Made by a program: the position numbers and the translations under genes. 37,312 nt of DNA from an uncultured Lachnospiraceae bacterium (lineage in GTDB: Bacteria; Bacillota; Clostridia; Lachnospirales; Lachnospiraceae): positions 1 through 37,312 of the forward strand of contig CACXFV010000100.1 in NCBI GenBank assembly GCA_902767015.1, given 5' to 3'. The notes beneath the pieces are model-generated. The model was not told the DNA's origin. It was given only the letters and a program-made list of their open reading frames with translations, and did not search any database. Of the stretch, positions 1 to 9,100 are shown in pieces. Within the stretch, counting starts at the first letter, position 1. Every line of letters begins with the position of its first letter.

Positions 1-42
1 ACATTTACATGATACCATTGCATTTAGGAGTGAAAAACAAAA

Positions 43-71
43 TTGCAATATTGTGATAACTGTGATATCAT
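43..71 (+). promoter_or_regulatory. Candidate sigma-A promoter for the EamA transporter gene
   Basis: TTGCAA at 43-48 and TATCAT at 66-71 are separated by exactly 17 bases, with an AT-rich flank. This would give a leader of roughly 125 bases before the first gene. The assignment rests on pattern only. Confidence 0.4.
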
Positions 72-203
72 GAGTGAAGTTCGAGAGCAATCGATTTTTA
101 TATACGGTGGGGTATGGCTTGCATGGTACAGTAGAATTGCAAGTGCAAAGAGTGAGAAAAAGAACATACGAATATTTTTTGGTTAGAAATGTGGTGAAGA
201 TGG

Positions 204-1064
204 ATGATGAACAATAAAAAACTTGGGATTGTTTATATTATCATGGCAGCTTTCTTTTTTGCGCTGATGACTTTTTTTATCAGAAAAGCAGGAAATCTTC
301 CGACAATGCAGAAGGCATTTTTCAGAAATGTAGTGGCGCTTGCAGTGGCAGCAGTGATGCTTTTAAAAAGTGACGAAGGCTTCAAAATAAAAAAAGGAAG
401 TATTTTTGGACTGACGATGAGGTCAATCGGAGGAACCATAGGTCTTATCTGTAATTTTTATGCCGTAGATCATATGAACATCTCCGATGCCAATATGTTA
501 AATAAATTGTCACCTTTTTTTGCAATTATTATGTCTACGTTTATTCTGGGGGAAATGGCAGGCGGATTTGAATGGGCAATGGTGGTGTTAGCTTTTATGG
601 GTGCCATGTTTGTAGCGAAGCCATCGTTTAATGTAGAAGCCTTTCCTGCGTTGATTGGGGCATTCGGAGGTTTTTGTGCCGGAACCGCATATACCTTTGT
701 AAGAAAACTGGGAAAACAGGGGGAAAGGGGGGCTGTTATTGTGATGTATTTTTCCACCTTTTCCTGTCTGGTCACGCTGCCATTTTTTATTGTCGGTTAT
801 GAGCCGATGACCGGCAGACAGTTTGTTTTTTTACTGTTAACAGGATTAGCGGCTGCGATGGGACAATTGTGCATTACAGCGGCCTACACGAAGGCACCGG
901 CAAAGGAGATATCAGTATATGACTACTCACAGGTGATTTTTGCTGCCATTTTAGGATTCCTGTTTTTAGACCAGATGCCGGACAGATATAGTATTGTCGG
1001 ATATGTAATCATTATTACGGCGGCGGTGCTTAAATGGAGGCATGCCAATAGCAAAGAAGAATAG
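204..1064 (+). CDS. DMT superfamily (EamA) transporter
   Basis: This is a 286-residue, strongly hydrophobic protein with about ten predicted membrane helices, the usual size and layout of EamA/DMT permeases. The N-terminal stretch beginning KKLGIVYIIMAAFFFALMTF and the GGTIGLICNFYAVDHM and ANMLNKLSPFFAIIMS segments match the tandem five-helix EamA repeats. Such proteins export or exchange small metabolites, but the substrate cannot be read from sequence. Two adjacent ATGs (204 and 207) are possible starts and the ribosome site is weak. The stop lies only about 26 bases before the response regulator start, so the two genes are probably co-transcribed. That could mean the regulator is not exclusively tied to the ABC transporter downstream. 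Confidence 0.85.
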   Translation: MMNNKKLGIVYIIMAAFFFALMTFFIRKAGNLPTMQKAFFRNVVALAVAAVMLLKSDEGFKIKKGSIFGLTMRSIGGTIGLICNFYAVDHMNISDANMLNKLSPFFAIIMSTFILGEMAGGFEWAMVVLAFMGAMFVAKPSFNVEAFPALIGAFGGFCAGTAYTFVRKLGKQGERGAVIVMYFSTFSCLVTLPFFIVGYEPMTGRQFVFLLLTGLAAAMGQLCITAAYTKAPAKEISVYDYSQVIFAAILGFLFLDQMPDRYSIVGYVIIITAAVLKWRHANSKEE

Positions 1065-1090
1065 TATGATATTCCTGAATGGAGAGGAAC

Positions 1091-1795
1091 ATGGAAAAAA
1101 TATTAATTGTGGAAGATGATGTCAATATCAATAATCTTATCAATGAGGCACTTGGTAAGAAAAAATATGAGTGTACACAGGCATTTTCGGGTTCAGAGGC
1201 ACTGCTTAGATTACAGGTGGAAAAATTTAATCTTTTGATATTAGACCTTATGCTTCCGGGAGCAAATGGCGAAGAAGTGTTAAAAAAAATCCGAGAGCTT
1301 AATAATATACCTGTTATTGTGGTGTCGGCGAAGGATGAGCTTGACACAAAGGTCGATGTGCTGGCGATGGGAGCTGATGACTATATCACTAAGCCATTTG
1401 AGATTAAGGAATTGGAGGCAAGAGTTGCAGTCTGCCTGAGAAGAAGCAGAGTGAATTACGGAAATGCACAAAATGAAATTACTTTGTCAGAAACAGACCT
1501 GATTTCCTACAAAGAGATTACAATTGATAAAAACAATTATGAAGTGAGAGTAAATGGTAACATTATTTCTCTTACAAGACAGGAGTTTAGAATACTTGAA
1601 CTTTTAATGACATATCCGGGGAAGGTATTTACAAAGCAGGAAATATATGATTATGCGTGGGAGGAGTATTATGTCGGAGTTGATAAGACGATTAATGTAC
1701 ATATCAGTAATATTAGAGGAAAGTTAAAGAAGTACACGGATAAAGAGTATATTGAAACGGTATGGGGAATCGGGTTTAAGATGAATAATATCTAA
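1091..1795 (+). CDS. OmpR/PhoB-family response regulator
   Basis: The protein has 234 residues with an N-terminal receiver domain (about 1-115) and a C-terminal winged-helix DNA-binding domain (about 135-232). The acidic pocket is in ILIVEDDVN, the phosphoacceptor is Asp52 in LLILDLMLPG, and the conserved Lys lies in DDYITKPFE. The C-terminal part contains LTRQEFRILELLM and ETVWGIGFKM, typical of the PhoB fold. I chose the ATG at 1091 because GGAGAGG lies just before it; an in-frame ATG at 1079 would put that site inside the gene. A likely partner kinase is at 4936-5880, but a strong terminator separates the regulator from the ABC genes. The expected target is the ABC-transporter promoter region, as in Bce-like systems (inference). 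Confidence 0.9.
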   Translation: MEKILIVEDDVNINNLINEALGKKKYECTQAFSGSEALLRLQVEKFNLLILDLMLPGANGEEVLKKIRELNNIPVIVVSAKDELDTKVDVLAMGADDYITKPFEIKELEARVAVCLRRSRVNYGNAQNEITLSETDLISYKEITIDKNNYEVRVNGNIISLTRQEFRILELLMTYPGKVFTKQEIYDYAWEEYYVGVDKTINVHISNIRGKLKKYTDKEYIETVWGIGFKMNNI

Positions 1796-1798
1796 GTT

Positions 1799-1852
1799 AA
1801 ACACAAAGAAAGTTTAAAGCAAACTGACTGTTTCAACTTTCTTTGTGTTTTT
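1799..1852 (+). terminator. Rho-independent terminator after the response regulator
   Basis: A perfect 15-bp stem (1800-1814 with 1835-1849) encloses a 20-base loop and runs into a T-rich tail (GTGTTTTTCTTT). It separates the transporter/regulator transcript from the ABC transporter genes. Confidence 0.9.
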
Positions 1853-1947
1853 CTTTACCATTTCTTAAACTTTTTTTTGCGTTTATTTTATCACTGATGA
1901 TTATACTATTAATTGTCAAAGGAAAGTGAGGATTTAGAGGCTGGGGA

Positions 1948-1958
1948 GTCGATACGAC
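1948..1958. promoter_or_regulatory. Short dyad upstream of the ABC transporter
   Basis: GTCG-ATA-CGAC is an 11-base inverted repeat in the gap between the terminator and the ABC ATPase gene. It could be an operator for the neighbouring response regulator, but it is short and I see only one copy. Confidence 0.2.
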
Positions 1959-2030
1959 ACATTTTCAGATAATATGTTGATTTACGACAAATTATGATAA
2001 ATTGAATTAAAAAAAGAAACGAGGTCAAAT

Positions 2031-2957
2031 ATGGGTAATCAGGTAGAATATGTGATAGAGACAAATAATCTCACAAAAAAATTTGAAAAAAATTTTAAGA
2101 GCAGCTATGCAGTTTCAAGTGTCAATATGCATATAAAGAAAGGTGCAATTTACGGACTGATTGGGAAGAATGGTGCAGGAAAAACAACTATCATGCGAAT
2201 GATTGCCGGCCTTGCAAAACCAACCACCGGAGAAATCCACCTTTTTGGAGACTGCAATAGTAAAAATATGTCATACAGAAGGCTCGGAATACTGATTGAA
2301 AATCCAGGTATTTTTCCCGGAATGAGTGCTTATGACAATATGAAATGCAAGGCAATTTGTCTTGGAATCAGTGGATACAAGGAAAAAATCAATGAAATCT
2401 TAAAGCTTGTCGGTCTCGAAGATGTCGGGAAAAAACAGGCAAAAAAATTTTCACTGGGTATGAAACAGAGATTGGGAATAGGACTGGCACTTCTCGGCGG
2501 ACCGGATGTGCTGATATTGGATGAGCCGATTAACGGACTTGACCCACAGGGTATCTTAGAGATAAGAGAGCTGCTGATAAAATTGAATAAAGAGAAAAAC
2601 ATTACGATACTGATTTCCAGTCATATTTTGGAGGAGCTGTCAAAGCTTGTGACACATTATGGAATCGTGAAAGACGGAAAATTGATTGAAGAAATCTCAA
2701 GTGAAAAACTTAAGGAAAAATGTCTTGAAAGAATAGAAGTAAAGACAGACAATCCGGATAAGGCATCTACAGTTATAGAAAAAGCGGGAATCATGAATTA
2801 CAAGGTGGTAGATGCAAATACAATCCACATCTATGAAAAATTAGATGAGTTAAAGGAGATTAACAAGCTGCTAATCAAAAATGAGGTTGATGTCGACTCC
2901 ATCACTGTCAACAGCGAGGGACTGGAGGATTACTTTATAGATATTACGGGTAAATAG
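2031..2957 (+). CDS. ABC transporter ATP-binding protein (ABC-2 exporter type)
   Basis: This 308-residue nucleotide-binding subunit has Walker A GKNGAGKTT at residues 45-53, the signature FSLGMKQRLG, and Walker B VLILDEPINGLDP followed by the switch His in ISSHILEEL. The first 210 residues are the ATPase core. The C-terminal 90 residues are the extension common in drug/peptide-export ATPases of the BcrA/CcmA group. GAGG at 2020-2023 supports the ATG at 2031. It should energise the two permeases encoded directly downstream. The context (two ABC-2 permeases plus a histidine kinase) fits lantibiotic or bacitracin-type self-protection or envelope-stress efflux, but the substrate is unknown. Confidence 0.92.
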   Translation: MGNQVEYVIETNNLTKKFEKNFKSSYAVSSVNMHIKKGAIYGLIGKNGAGKTTIMRMIAGLAKPTTGEIHLFGDCNSKNMSYRRLGILIENPGIFPGMSAYDNMKCKAICLGISGYKEKINEILKLVGLEDVGKKQAKKFSLGMKQRLGIGLALLGGPDVLILDEPINGLDPQGILEIRELLIKLNKEKNITILISSHILEELSKLVTHYGIVKDGKLIEEISSEKLKEKCLERIEVKTDNPDKASTVIEKAGIMNYKVVDANTIHIYEKLDELKEINKLLIKNEVDVDSITVNSEGLEDYFIDITGK

Positions 2958-3041
2958 AGAGAGGAACTTTGTGCCTGTGCGTTACCGGTCATGAATGTTA
3001 AATCTTAAATGTAGTAATGTAGCGCAGAAAAGAGGAAAGTG

Positions 3042-3869
3042 ATGTTTAGATATATCAAAATGGATTTGTATAAGTTATTGAAAAGTAAATTTTTCTATAT
3101 ATGCATGATTGTATTTCTGGCATTGATTGCACTATCTGTAGTGGAGATAAGAGACATAGAGAAGGATGTTCTGGCGGGGAGAGAGGTGCAGATAAGCGAC
3201 TCAGACACGTATTATACTACCGGAATAGGACCTAATGCGTATAAGGTTGTAGGAGATGGAATCAATCTTAAAAATTTGATAAATATGACATATGGTGGGA
3301 ATATGATGTTACTTATGGCACTGATTACATTAGTACTGTTGTTATGTAGTGATTATTCCGCCGGATATATCAAAAATACAATTGTGATTCCAAAATACAG
3401 ATGGTATACGAACATATCAAAGATCGTGTCGGCATTTATCATTATGACGGCGGAAAATATTCTTGCTGTTTTCTCGTATTTATGGTGCATCAAATTTTAT
3501 TTTAAATCAGCTGCCATAGGGGAGGTTAAAGGATTGGGGCAATATCTGGCAGTAGAGATGATTCTTTATCTCGGACTTGCCGCATTATTTATTTTTGTGT
3601 GTGATTTGACACAAAGTAAAGCCACAGGCATATCGTTAGGAGTTCTGGTGTCATGCCAATTGGTGGGAACACTGATAATGGTATTGATAGGAGAAGTATT
3701 TAATATAAAGCCAAAAACAACAGTGAAATTGATAATATCATTTGTTCAGTCCGATTTGATGGCAGGGATGTCGCGGAGTGTGTGTAAAGAAGCATTGATT
3801 TTAGGAGGCGTGGCGCTACTTGTGTACACTACGTTTGCCAATATTGTTGTCAGTAAGAAAGATTATTAG
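3042..3869 (+). CDS. ABC-2 type permease, first copy
   Basis: The protein has 275 residues and about six membrane segments. It begins with a short cytosolic stretch and a first helix (FFYICMIVFLALIAL), followed by an outward loop with several acidic residues. The segment IKNTIVIPKYRWYTNISKIV recurs nearly unchanged in the next gene, as does the C-terminal NIVVSKKDY, so the two permeases are tandem paralogues that probably form a heterodimer. I chose ATG 3042 because AGAGGA (3031-3036) sits at the right distance; a GTG at 3039 is less likely. The gap to the ATPase gene is about 84 bases, with no terminator seen. Confidence 0.85.
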   Translation: MFRYIKMDLYKLLKSKFFYICMIVFLALIALSVVEIRDIEKDVLAGREVQISDSDTYYTTGIGPNAYKVVGDGINLKNLINMTYGGNMMLLMALITLVLLLCSDYSAGYIKNTIVIPKYRWYTNISKIVSAFIIMTAENILAVFSYLWCIKFYFKSAAIGEVKGLGQYLAVEMILYLGLAALFIFVCDLTQSKATGISLGVLVSCQLVGTLIMVLIGEVFNIKPKTTVKLIISFVQSDLMAGMSRSVCKEALILGGVALLVYTTFANIVVSKKDY

Positions 3870-3929
3870 GTAAAATTGAAATTACATATCGTTAAGTATT
3901 ACAGGAAACTTGAAATTGGAGAGATAAAA

Positions 3930-4844
3930 ATGTTAAACTATATAAGAATGGATTTGTTTAAAATATTCAGAAGCCGTGCATTCATTATATGTACACTCTG
4001 CTTTATGTTGCTCAATTATGCCACCATTGTCATCATAAAAAATCGTTTGGAGAATAAAGCTTACGCACAGTCTGAAGAGATAATATATGATGATGAGAAT
4101 ATAGGGGAAATAGAAGATGTAGATAATATGGGAGAGATGGAGGATGACGAACAGGGAGTGGCAGTGATGACGGGAGTGTCTGTACAGACATCAGCTGCCG
4201 TAGCTCATGATGGAAATCTTTTGTATTGTGTAGAGACTTTATATAATGGGGGTATTTTATTCTTGTTCCTGACGTTAATCATCATTATTGTTGTATGTGA
4301 TGATTTTGCAACTGGATTTATCAAAAATACGATTACAATTCCAAAATACAGGTGGTATGTTAATATTTCTAAATTAGTGGGAGCATTTTTGGTATTTCTA
4401 TTTGAAAATATTGTTGGAATTTTGATGTTTGCATTTGCAATTGGATTTACAGATTTCTCTGAAAATGCTACTATAGGAGGTATGAAGGATATTGTTAAAA
4501 TGATAAGATACCTATCCGTTCAGGCAGTGTTTGCGCTTAGTATCATGGCGATTATTATTTGGATTGCTGATGTGACAAACAGTAAAGTGGTTTCCATCAT
4601 CATAAGTGTACTTGTGGTGTTTGGTGTCTTTGAGGGATTGTTTCTTGCGATTGCAGCAGGTCCTTTAAAAGTTGACAGTGATAGCGTTTTGAAGCTGATG
4701 AAATGGATGCCGATGAATGCAAGTTACAGTGTCATGGTATCTGATCCTGCAGGTATGATGCTAAAGTCGGCAGGATCAGGCTTGATATGGTTTATCGTAT
4801 TTATGATATTGTCGAATATAGTGATCAGTAAGAAAGATATATAA
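3930..4844 (+). CDS. ABC-2 type permease, second copy
   Basis: This 304-residue membrane protein is paralogous to the upstream gene. It shares the N-terminal YIRMDLFKIFRSR pattern, the FIKNTITIPKYRWYVNISK segment and the C-terminal NIVISKKDI. It differs by an acidic insert in the first extracytoplasmic loop (residues about 45-75, rich in Asp and Glu). A longer reading frame opens at 3876, but TTGGAGAG at 3916-3923 favours the ATG at 3930, which also aligns the N-terminus with the first copy. Six membrane segments are expected. It likely pairs with the first copy around the shared ATPase. Confidence 0.85.
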   Translation: MLNYIRMDLFKIFRSRAFIICTLCFMLLNYATIVIIKNRLENKAYAQSEEIIYDDENIGEIEDVDNMGEMEDDEQGVAVMTGVSVQTSAAVAHDGNLLYCVETLYNGGILFLFLTLIIIIVVCDDFATGFIKNTITIPKYRWYVNISKLVGAFLVFLFENIVGILMFAFAIGFTDFSENATIGGMKDIVKMIRYLSVQAVFALSIMAIIIWIADVTNSKVVSIIISVLVVFGVFEGLFLAIAAGPLKVDSDSVLKLMKWMPMNASYSVMVSDPAGMMLKSAGSGLIWFIVFMILSNIVISKKDI

Positions 4845-4935
4845 AGAATAATAAGAAAATTATAATTGCTCAAAAAATAACGAACATTTTTTTGGAGTTT
4901 TTTAATATAAGAGATTTTCATGGGAGGGGCTGGGT

Positions 4936-5880
4936 ATGTTATTGAAGATTATATGCATTTTGAGCTGTTTGCTCACATTTTTAAGTACAGTTTCATTATT
5001 TTTATACAAGCGGCAGGTGAAATCAATCTGCCGCCAAATTTGTTTTCTGAATGATAATAACTCTAATATAGAGATTACAAAGGATATCAATTCTAATGAG
5101 ATATGTGAGCTGGTAGATACTTTAAATGAGATGCTTACGATTTTCAGAGATGAGAGAGTTAAAATGAAGGAAAAGGATGCTAAGCTTAAAGAAATAATAA
5201 CTAATATATCTCATGATATCAGAACACCCCTTACTTCATTAAATGGCTATTTTGACCTTCTTGGTCAGGCAGACGATCATGAAGAATACCAGAGATATAC
5301 GGGAATTATGAAAGAGAGAATTGAATGCTTAAAGGAAATGCTTGAGCAGTTGTTTACCTATGTGAAGCTGCAAAATGATGAATATCAGTTTGAATATGAA
5401 GAATTTGATGCCTGCAAAGAATTATGCAGTATTCTTGTGGGATTTTATGAGGAGTTCCATATAAGAGGGATAAAGCCGCAGATAGAAGTACCGGATGAAG
5501 CTGTTTTTATGAATCTGAATAAGCTGGCATTCAGAAGAATATTTGAAAATATTATCAAAAATTCTATTGAACACGGAAAGAGATATTTTGAGATAAGGCT
5601 CGTAAGACAGCCGGGAGGCAGTGACATACAAAAGGGGAAAGCAGAAGAACATCATAAAATCAAGATTGTTGTTAAAAATGATATATCACAAGAATTAAAT
5701 AATGGAGAAGCGATAGACATAGACAGAGTTTTCGAAAGATTCTATAAGGCTGACAGGTCGCGTAACAGAAACTCTACCGGATTGGGATTATATATTGCAA
5801 GAGATATGGTACTTAAGATGCAGGGGAATATTATGGCTGAACAGGAAGGAGAATTGTTCGTCATTACGACGGTTTTATAG
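4936..5880 (+). CDS. Sensor histidine kinase, small single-helix type
   Basis: The 314-residue protein has an N-terminal membrane helix (about residues 2-23), no large extracellular sensor, a short linker, then a HisKA domain with His93 in NISHDIRTPLTSL. The ATPase domain shows the N box (FENIIKNSIEHG) and G2 box (STGLGLYIARDM). GGGAGGGG precedes the ATG. Kinases without an extracellular domain next to ABC exporters often read transporter activity instead of binding a ligand directly (known for Bce-like systems). Its response regulator is probably the one at 1091-1795, on the far side of the transporter genes. Confidence 0.9.
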   Translation: MLLKIICILSCLLTFLSTVSLFLYKRQVKSICRQICFLNDNNSNIEITKDINSNEICELVDTLNEMLTIFRDERVKMKEKDAKLKEIITNISHDIRTPLTSLNGYFDLLGQADDHEEYQRYTGIMKERIECLKEMLEQLFTYVKLQNDEYQFEYEEFDACKELCSILVGFYEEFHIRGIKPQIEVPDEAVFMNLNKLAFRRIFENIIKNSIEHGKRYFEIRLVRQPGGSDIQKGKAEEHHKIKIVVKNDISQELNNGEAIDIDRVFERFYKADRSRNRNSTGLGLYIARDMVLKMQGNIMAEQEGELFVITTVL

Positions 5881-5902
5881 TTGAAAAGTAACATCTGCAT
5901 AT

Positions 5903-5918
5903 TCAGGTCATGACCTGA
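5903..5918. promoter_or_regulatory. Perfect 16-bp palindrome, candidate operator
   Basis: TCAGGTCATGACCTGA reads identically on both strands, with no loop, so it suits a dimeric protein better than an RNA hairpin. It lies 23 bases after the kinase stop and about 55 bases upstream of the candidate -35 of the first dockerin gene. No regulator can be assigned. Confidence 0.4.
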
Positions 5919-5971
5919 TTGTTAAAAATGTACTAAAAATTATAAAATAATTGTGATAAAATATATACCAA

Positions 5972-6000
5972 TTGTGGCGGCTTTTATGATAGAATATAAG
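5972..6000 (+). promoter_or_regulatory. Candidate promoter of the LRR-dockerin gene
   Basis: TTGTGG (5972-5977) and TATAAG (5995-6000) are 17 bases apart, giving a leader of about 125 bases before the ATG at 6133. The match to consensus is moderate. Confidence 0.4.
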
Positions 6001-6132
6001 TGTTGTGGATGGATATTTGGTGAGGTAAGATAATGACGATATTGAAATGAATATTCATTTCAAGAATAGTTTTAAAGAGTAACAAAAATGGTGTAATTAA
6101 TAATAGCAAAAACGGAAAGTGAGAAATGAGAT

Positions 6133-9100
6133 ATGAAAAAATCTGTAAAAGTAATTGCGGGATATGCACTGTCAGCAGTACTGACAGTGACGAATATATC
6201 TATGACAATGCTTACACCGTCGGGATTCGGTACAGGAGTGGTTTATGCGGCAGAAGATGGGAATTTTACCTATAAGGCAGGTGACTCTTCTTATAACTGT
6301 GAAGTATTGGCAGATGGAACAGTATCTGTTTTGGCGTATGAAGGGACAGAGAGTATTCTTGTGATACCGGATGAAATAGATGGCAGGGCAGTGACAGCCA
6401 TTGAACAGTGTGCCTTTATGGAGAACGAAGATATTAGTGAAGTGGTAATACCTGCCACCATCAATACAATAGGCGGTTATGCCTTTGCAAAATGTTCCGG
6501 TTTACAAAGAGTTGTCATTCAGGCAGGACAGGTAGGAATAGGCAGAAGAGCTTTTTATGATTGTGCCGGTCTGCAGGATATTATTTTCACAGATTCAGTA
6601 CCGAAGGCAGGCTTGCTGGGGGTATCGGGCTCGTCAGAGATGACAGTATATTATAATCCGGAGAAGGGAGATTGGCAGGAGTACATAGAGTTTAACAGTG
6701 ATGTGCAATGGCTGGAGTATCATGGAGTGTATGAGCTTTCCGGTAGACTGGCATTGACAGTTGAGGATGTTACGGTAAAGTATTTTTTGAGTGAAAGTCA
6801 GCATAATCTGTTGCTCAATGCCGCGAAGCTGACGGAAGAAGACAGCAGCTACCAAAGGATGGAGGAAGTATTGGAGAAGCAGGGATTCCATCTTTCGGAT
6901 ATCAAGAGTATGTTGTATGATATTAATTTATCTGATGCGGAGGGGAATATCGTAAAAAGTGAGACGGGGGTTGAATTACAGATTGCACTGCCAAAAGAGC
7001 TTCGTGGTCAGGAGTATCGGTTATATCGTCTGAATGAGAAAGGTGAACTGGAGTTACTGCAGATGATTGATATTACCAAACAGCAGGTGCCTGAAGAGGA
7101 AAGCACCGGAGAGACCGAAAGTGGACAGGAGGCGGAAAGCAGCGAAGGGGATAGTACCGATGAAACCGAAAGCTCTGATGTGATAGGAGATGAAGATAGT
7201 GAAGATAGTGAAGGGGCAGATGTCACTGATGAAGCTGATACCACAGACAATCAGGCGGAGGCAGAGAGCGTAGAAAGTGAAAGTGCGGGTAAGTCTTTTA
7301 ACAGTTCTTATATGTCAGGAAGCAAATCTTCAGGATACGACGAAGCTGAACAATACGACAGATTTATCTGTCAGCTGGAGGAGCTTGGTACATTTGTCAT
7401 CACAGTGAATCAGATTTTGCCGGCTTATGAACTTTCAGAAGATGATTTGAAAGACAATAAAACCTTTTATACGGCAGCAGGCGGCATCAATGATGCCAAT
7501 CCGCTTGTCAGAGCTAACAGCATGGCGGAGACACAGTGGCAGGGAGTTTATAGCAGACAGATTGAGCTGCCGGCATATGACGAGACAGATGAACAGAGCA
7601 ATGTTTTTCAGTTGTATAAAATAGACAGTGATACTGTTGAAGATGGAGGCAGAAGTGCACAGCTTTGTCTTGCAACAGAGCAGTTTGGTGCTAACCAGAC
7701 AGTTTTCAGGGTGGAGAATGAAGAAGCGGTTATCGCGGAACTTTACTATGACAGCAGTACGGGTGCGGTGATTCTACTTGATGAAGAGCAAAATCCGGTG
7801 CCATATCACTTTAGTTGGGTAGGAGACCGGGAGAGCAGACAGTTTACGACAGTGGAGGAATTTGCGGTATGTGGCTATGAGTGGCAGGCGGAACATCTTC
7901 TGACACAAGACATTCCTAATATTGCCCTTGCAGTGAGTGAATTGTATGAGAAAATAACGGGAAAAACAATGGAATTTGACAAAGAGAAATATGCCGGACA
8001 GGAATATCAGTATACGAGTGGCGATGCAGTGTATACTTATCAGATACAGGATATTGATTCCGTTATCATTACTGCATACAAAGGTTCGGAGACTGAAGTG
8101 ACAGTGCCGGATAAAATAAATGGCATTCAGGTGGAAGAAATCGGAGAGAGAGCCTTTTATGAGTGTGCAGATATTACTTCCATAGTGTTGCCGGAGGGTA
8201 TCGTAAAGGTTGGCAATGCTGCTTTTTCCGGTTGTAGTAAGCTGGAGAAAGTTGATATGCCGGACAGTGTGGAAAGCATAGGAGGTTTTGCCTTTAAGGG
8301 ATGCGGCGATTTAAAAGAAATGATATTGCCGGAGGGCATCAGAAGTATTGAAGGAAGTACCTTTTCAGGCTGTAGCAGTCTGGAAAAAATCAATATTCCG
8401 GATACGGTGGAAAGCATAGGAAAGCAGGCATTTTATTCCTGCAGCAGCCTGAAAACAATAGACATACCGGAAAGTGTCACGCGAATTGATGCCGGCGCTT
8501 TCTGGGAATGCAGCGGTATTGAGAGGATAGAGATACCGGAGGGTGTGACAAGCATAGAGGATTATGAATTTTGGGGATGCAGTAATCTGGAGAAGATAAT
8601 ACTGCCGGAAAGTATTGAGAGTATCGGATATGGTGCATTTTGCCGCTGTGCTAATCTGGCAGCCTTAGAGATACCGGAGAATGTGAGCAAAATTGGCGAT
8701 TATGCTTTTTATGGCTGTGATGGATTGAAGGTAATTTATGCCTTGTGTGACAGTACGGCAATTAATCAGTTTTCAATGAGCAGTGATGACGTTACCGTGT
8801 ATTATAATCCGGCGCGGAGCGACTGGACAGACATTATTGCGGAGCATGCCGGCTATAGATGGATTAAATTTGCAGAGAATGATGGTGTGATAGTAGAATA
8901 TACGGAGGAGGACTTTGAAGGAATTATTTCTTTGGAGGTCACAGAGATTGACATCACCTCTGATAAGTTTGCGGCAGTTATGGATATTTTTCAAAATATG
9001 GAATTAGAATGGGAGCGTCAATGTCTGGTATATGAAATTCATGTGACAGATCATGATGGCAATGAGCTCCATTTTGACAAGGAACTGCAGGTGAAGCTGA

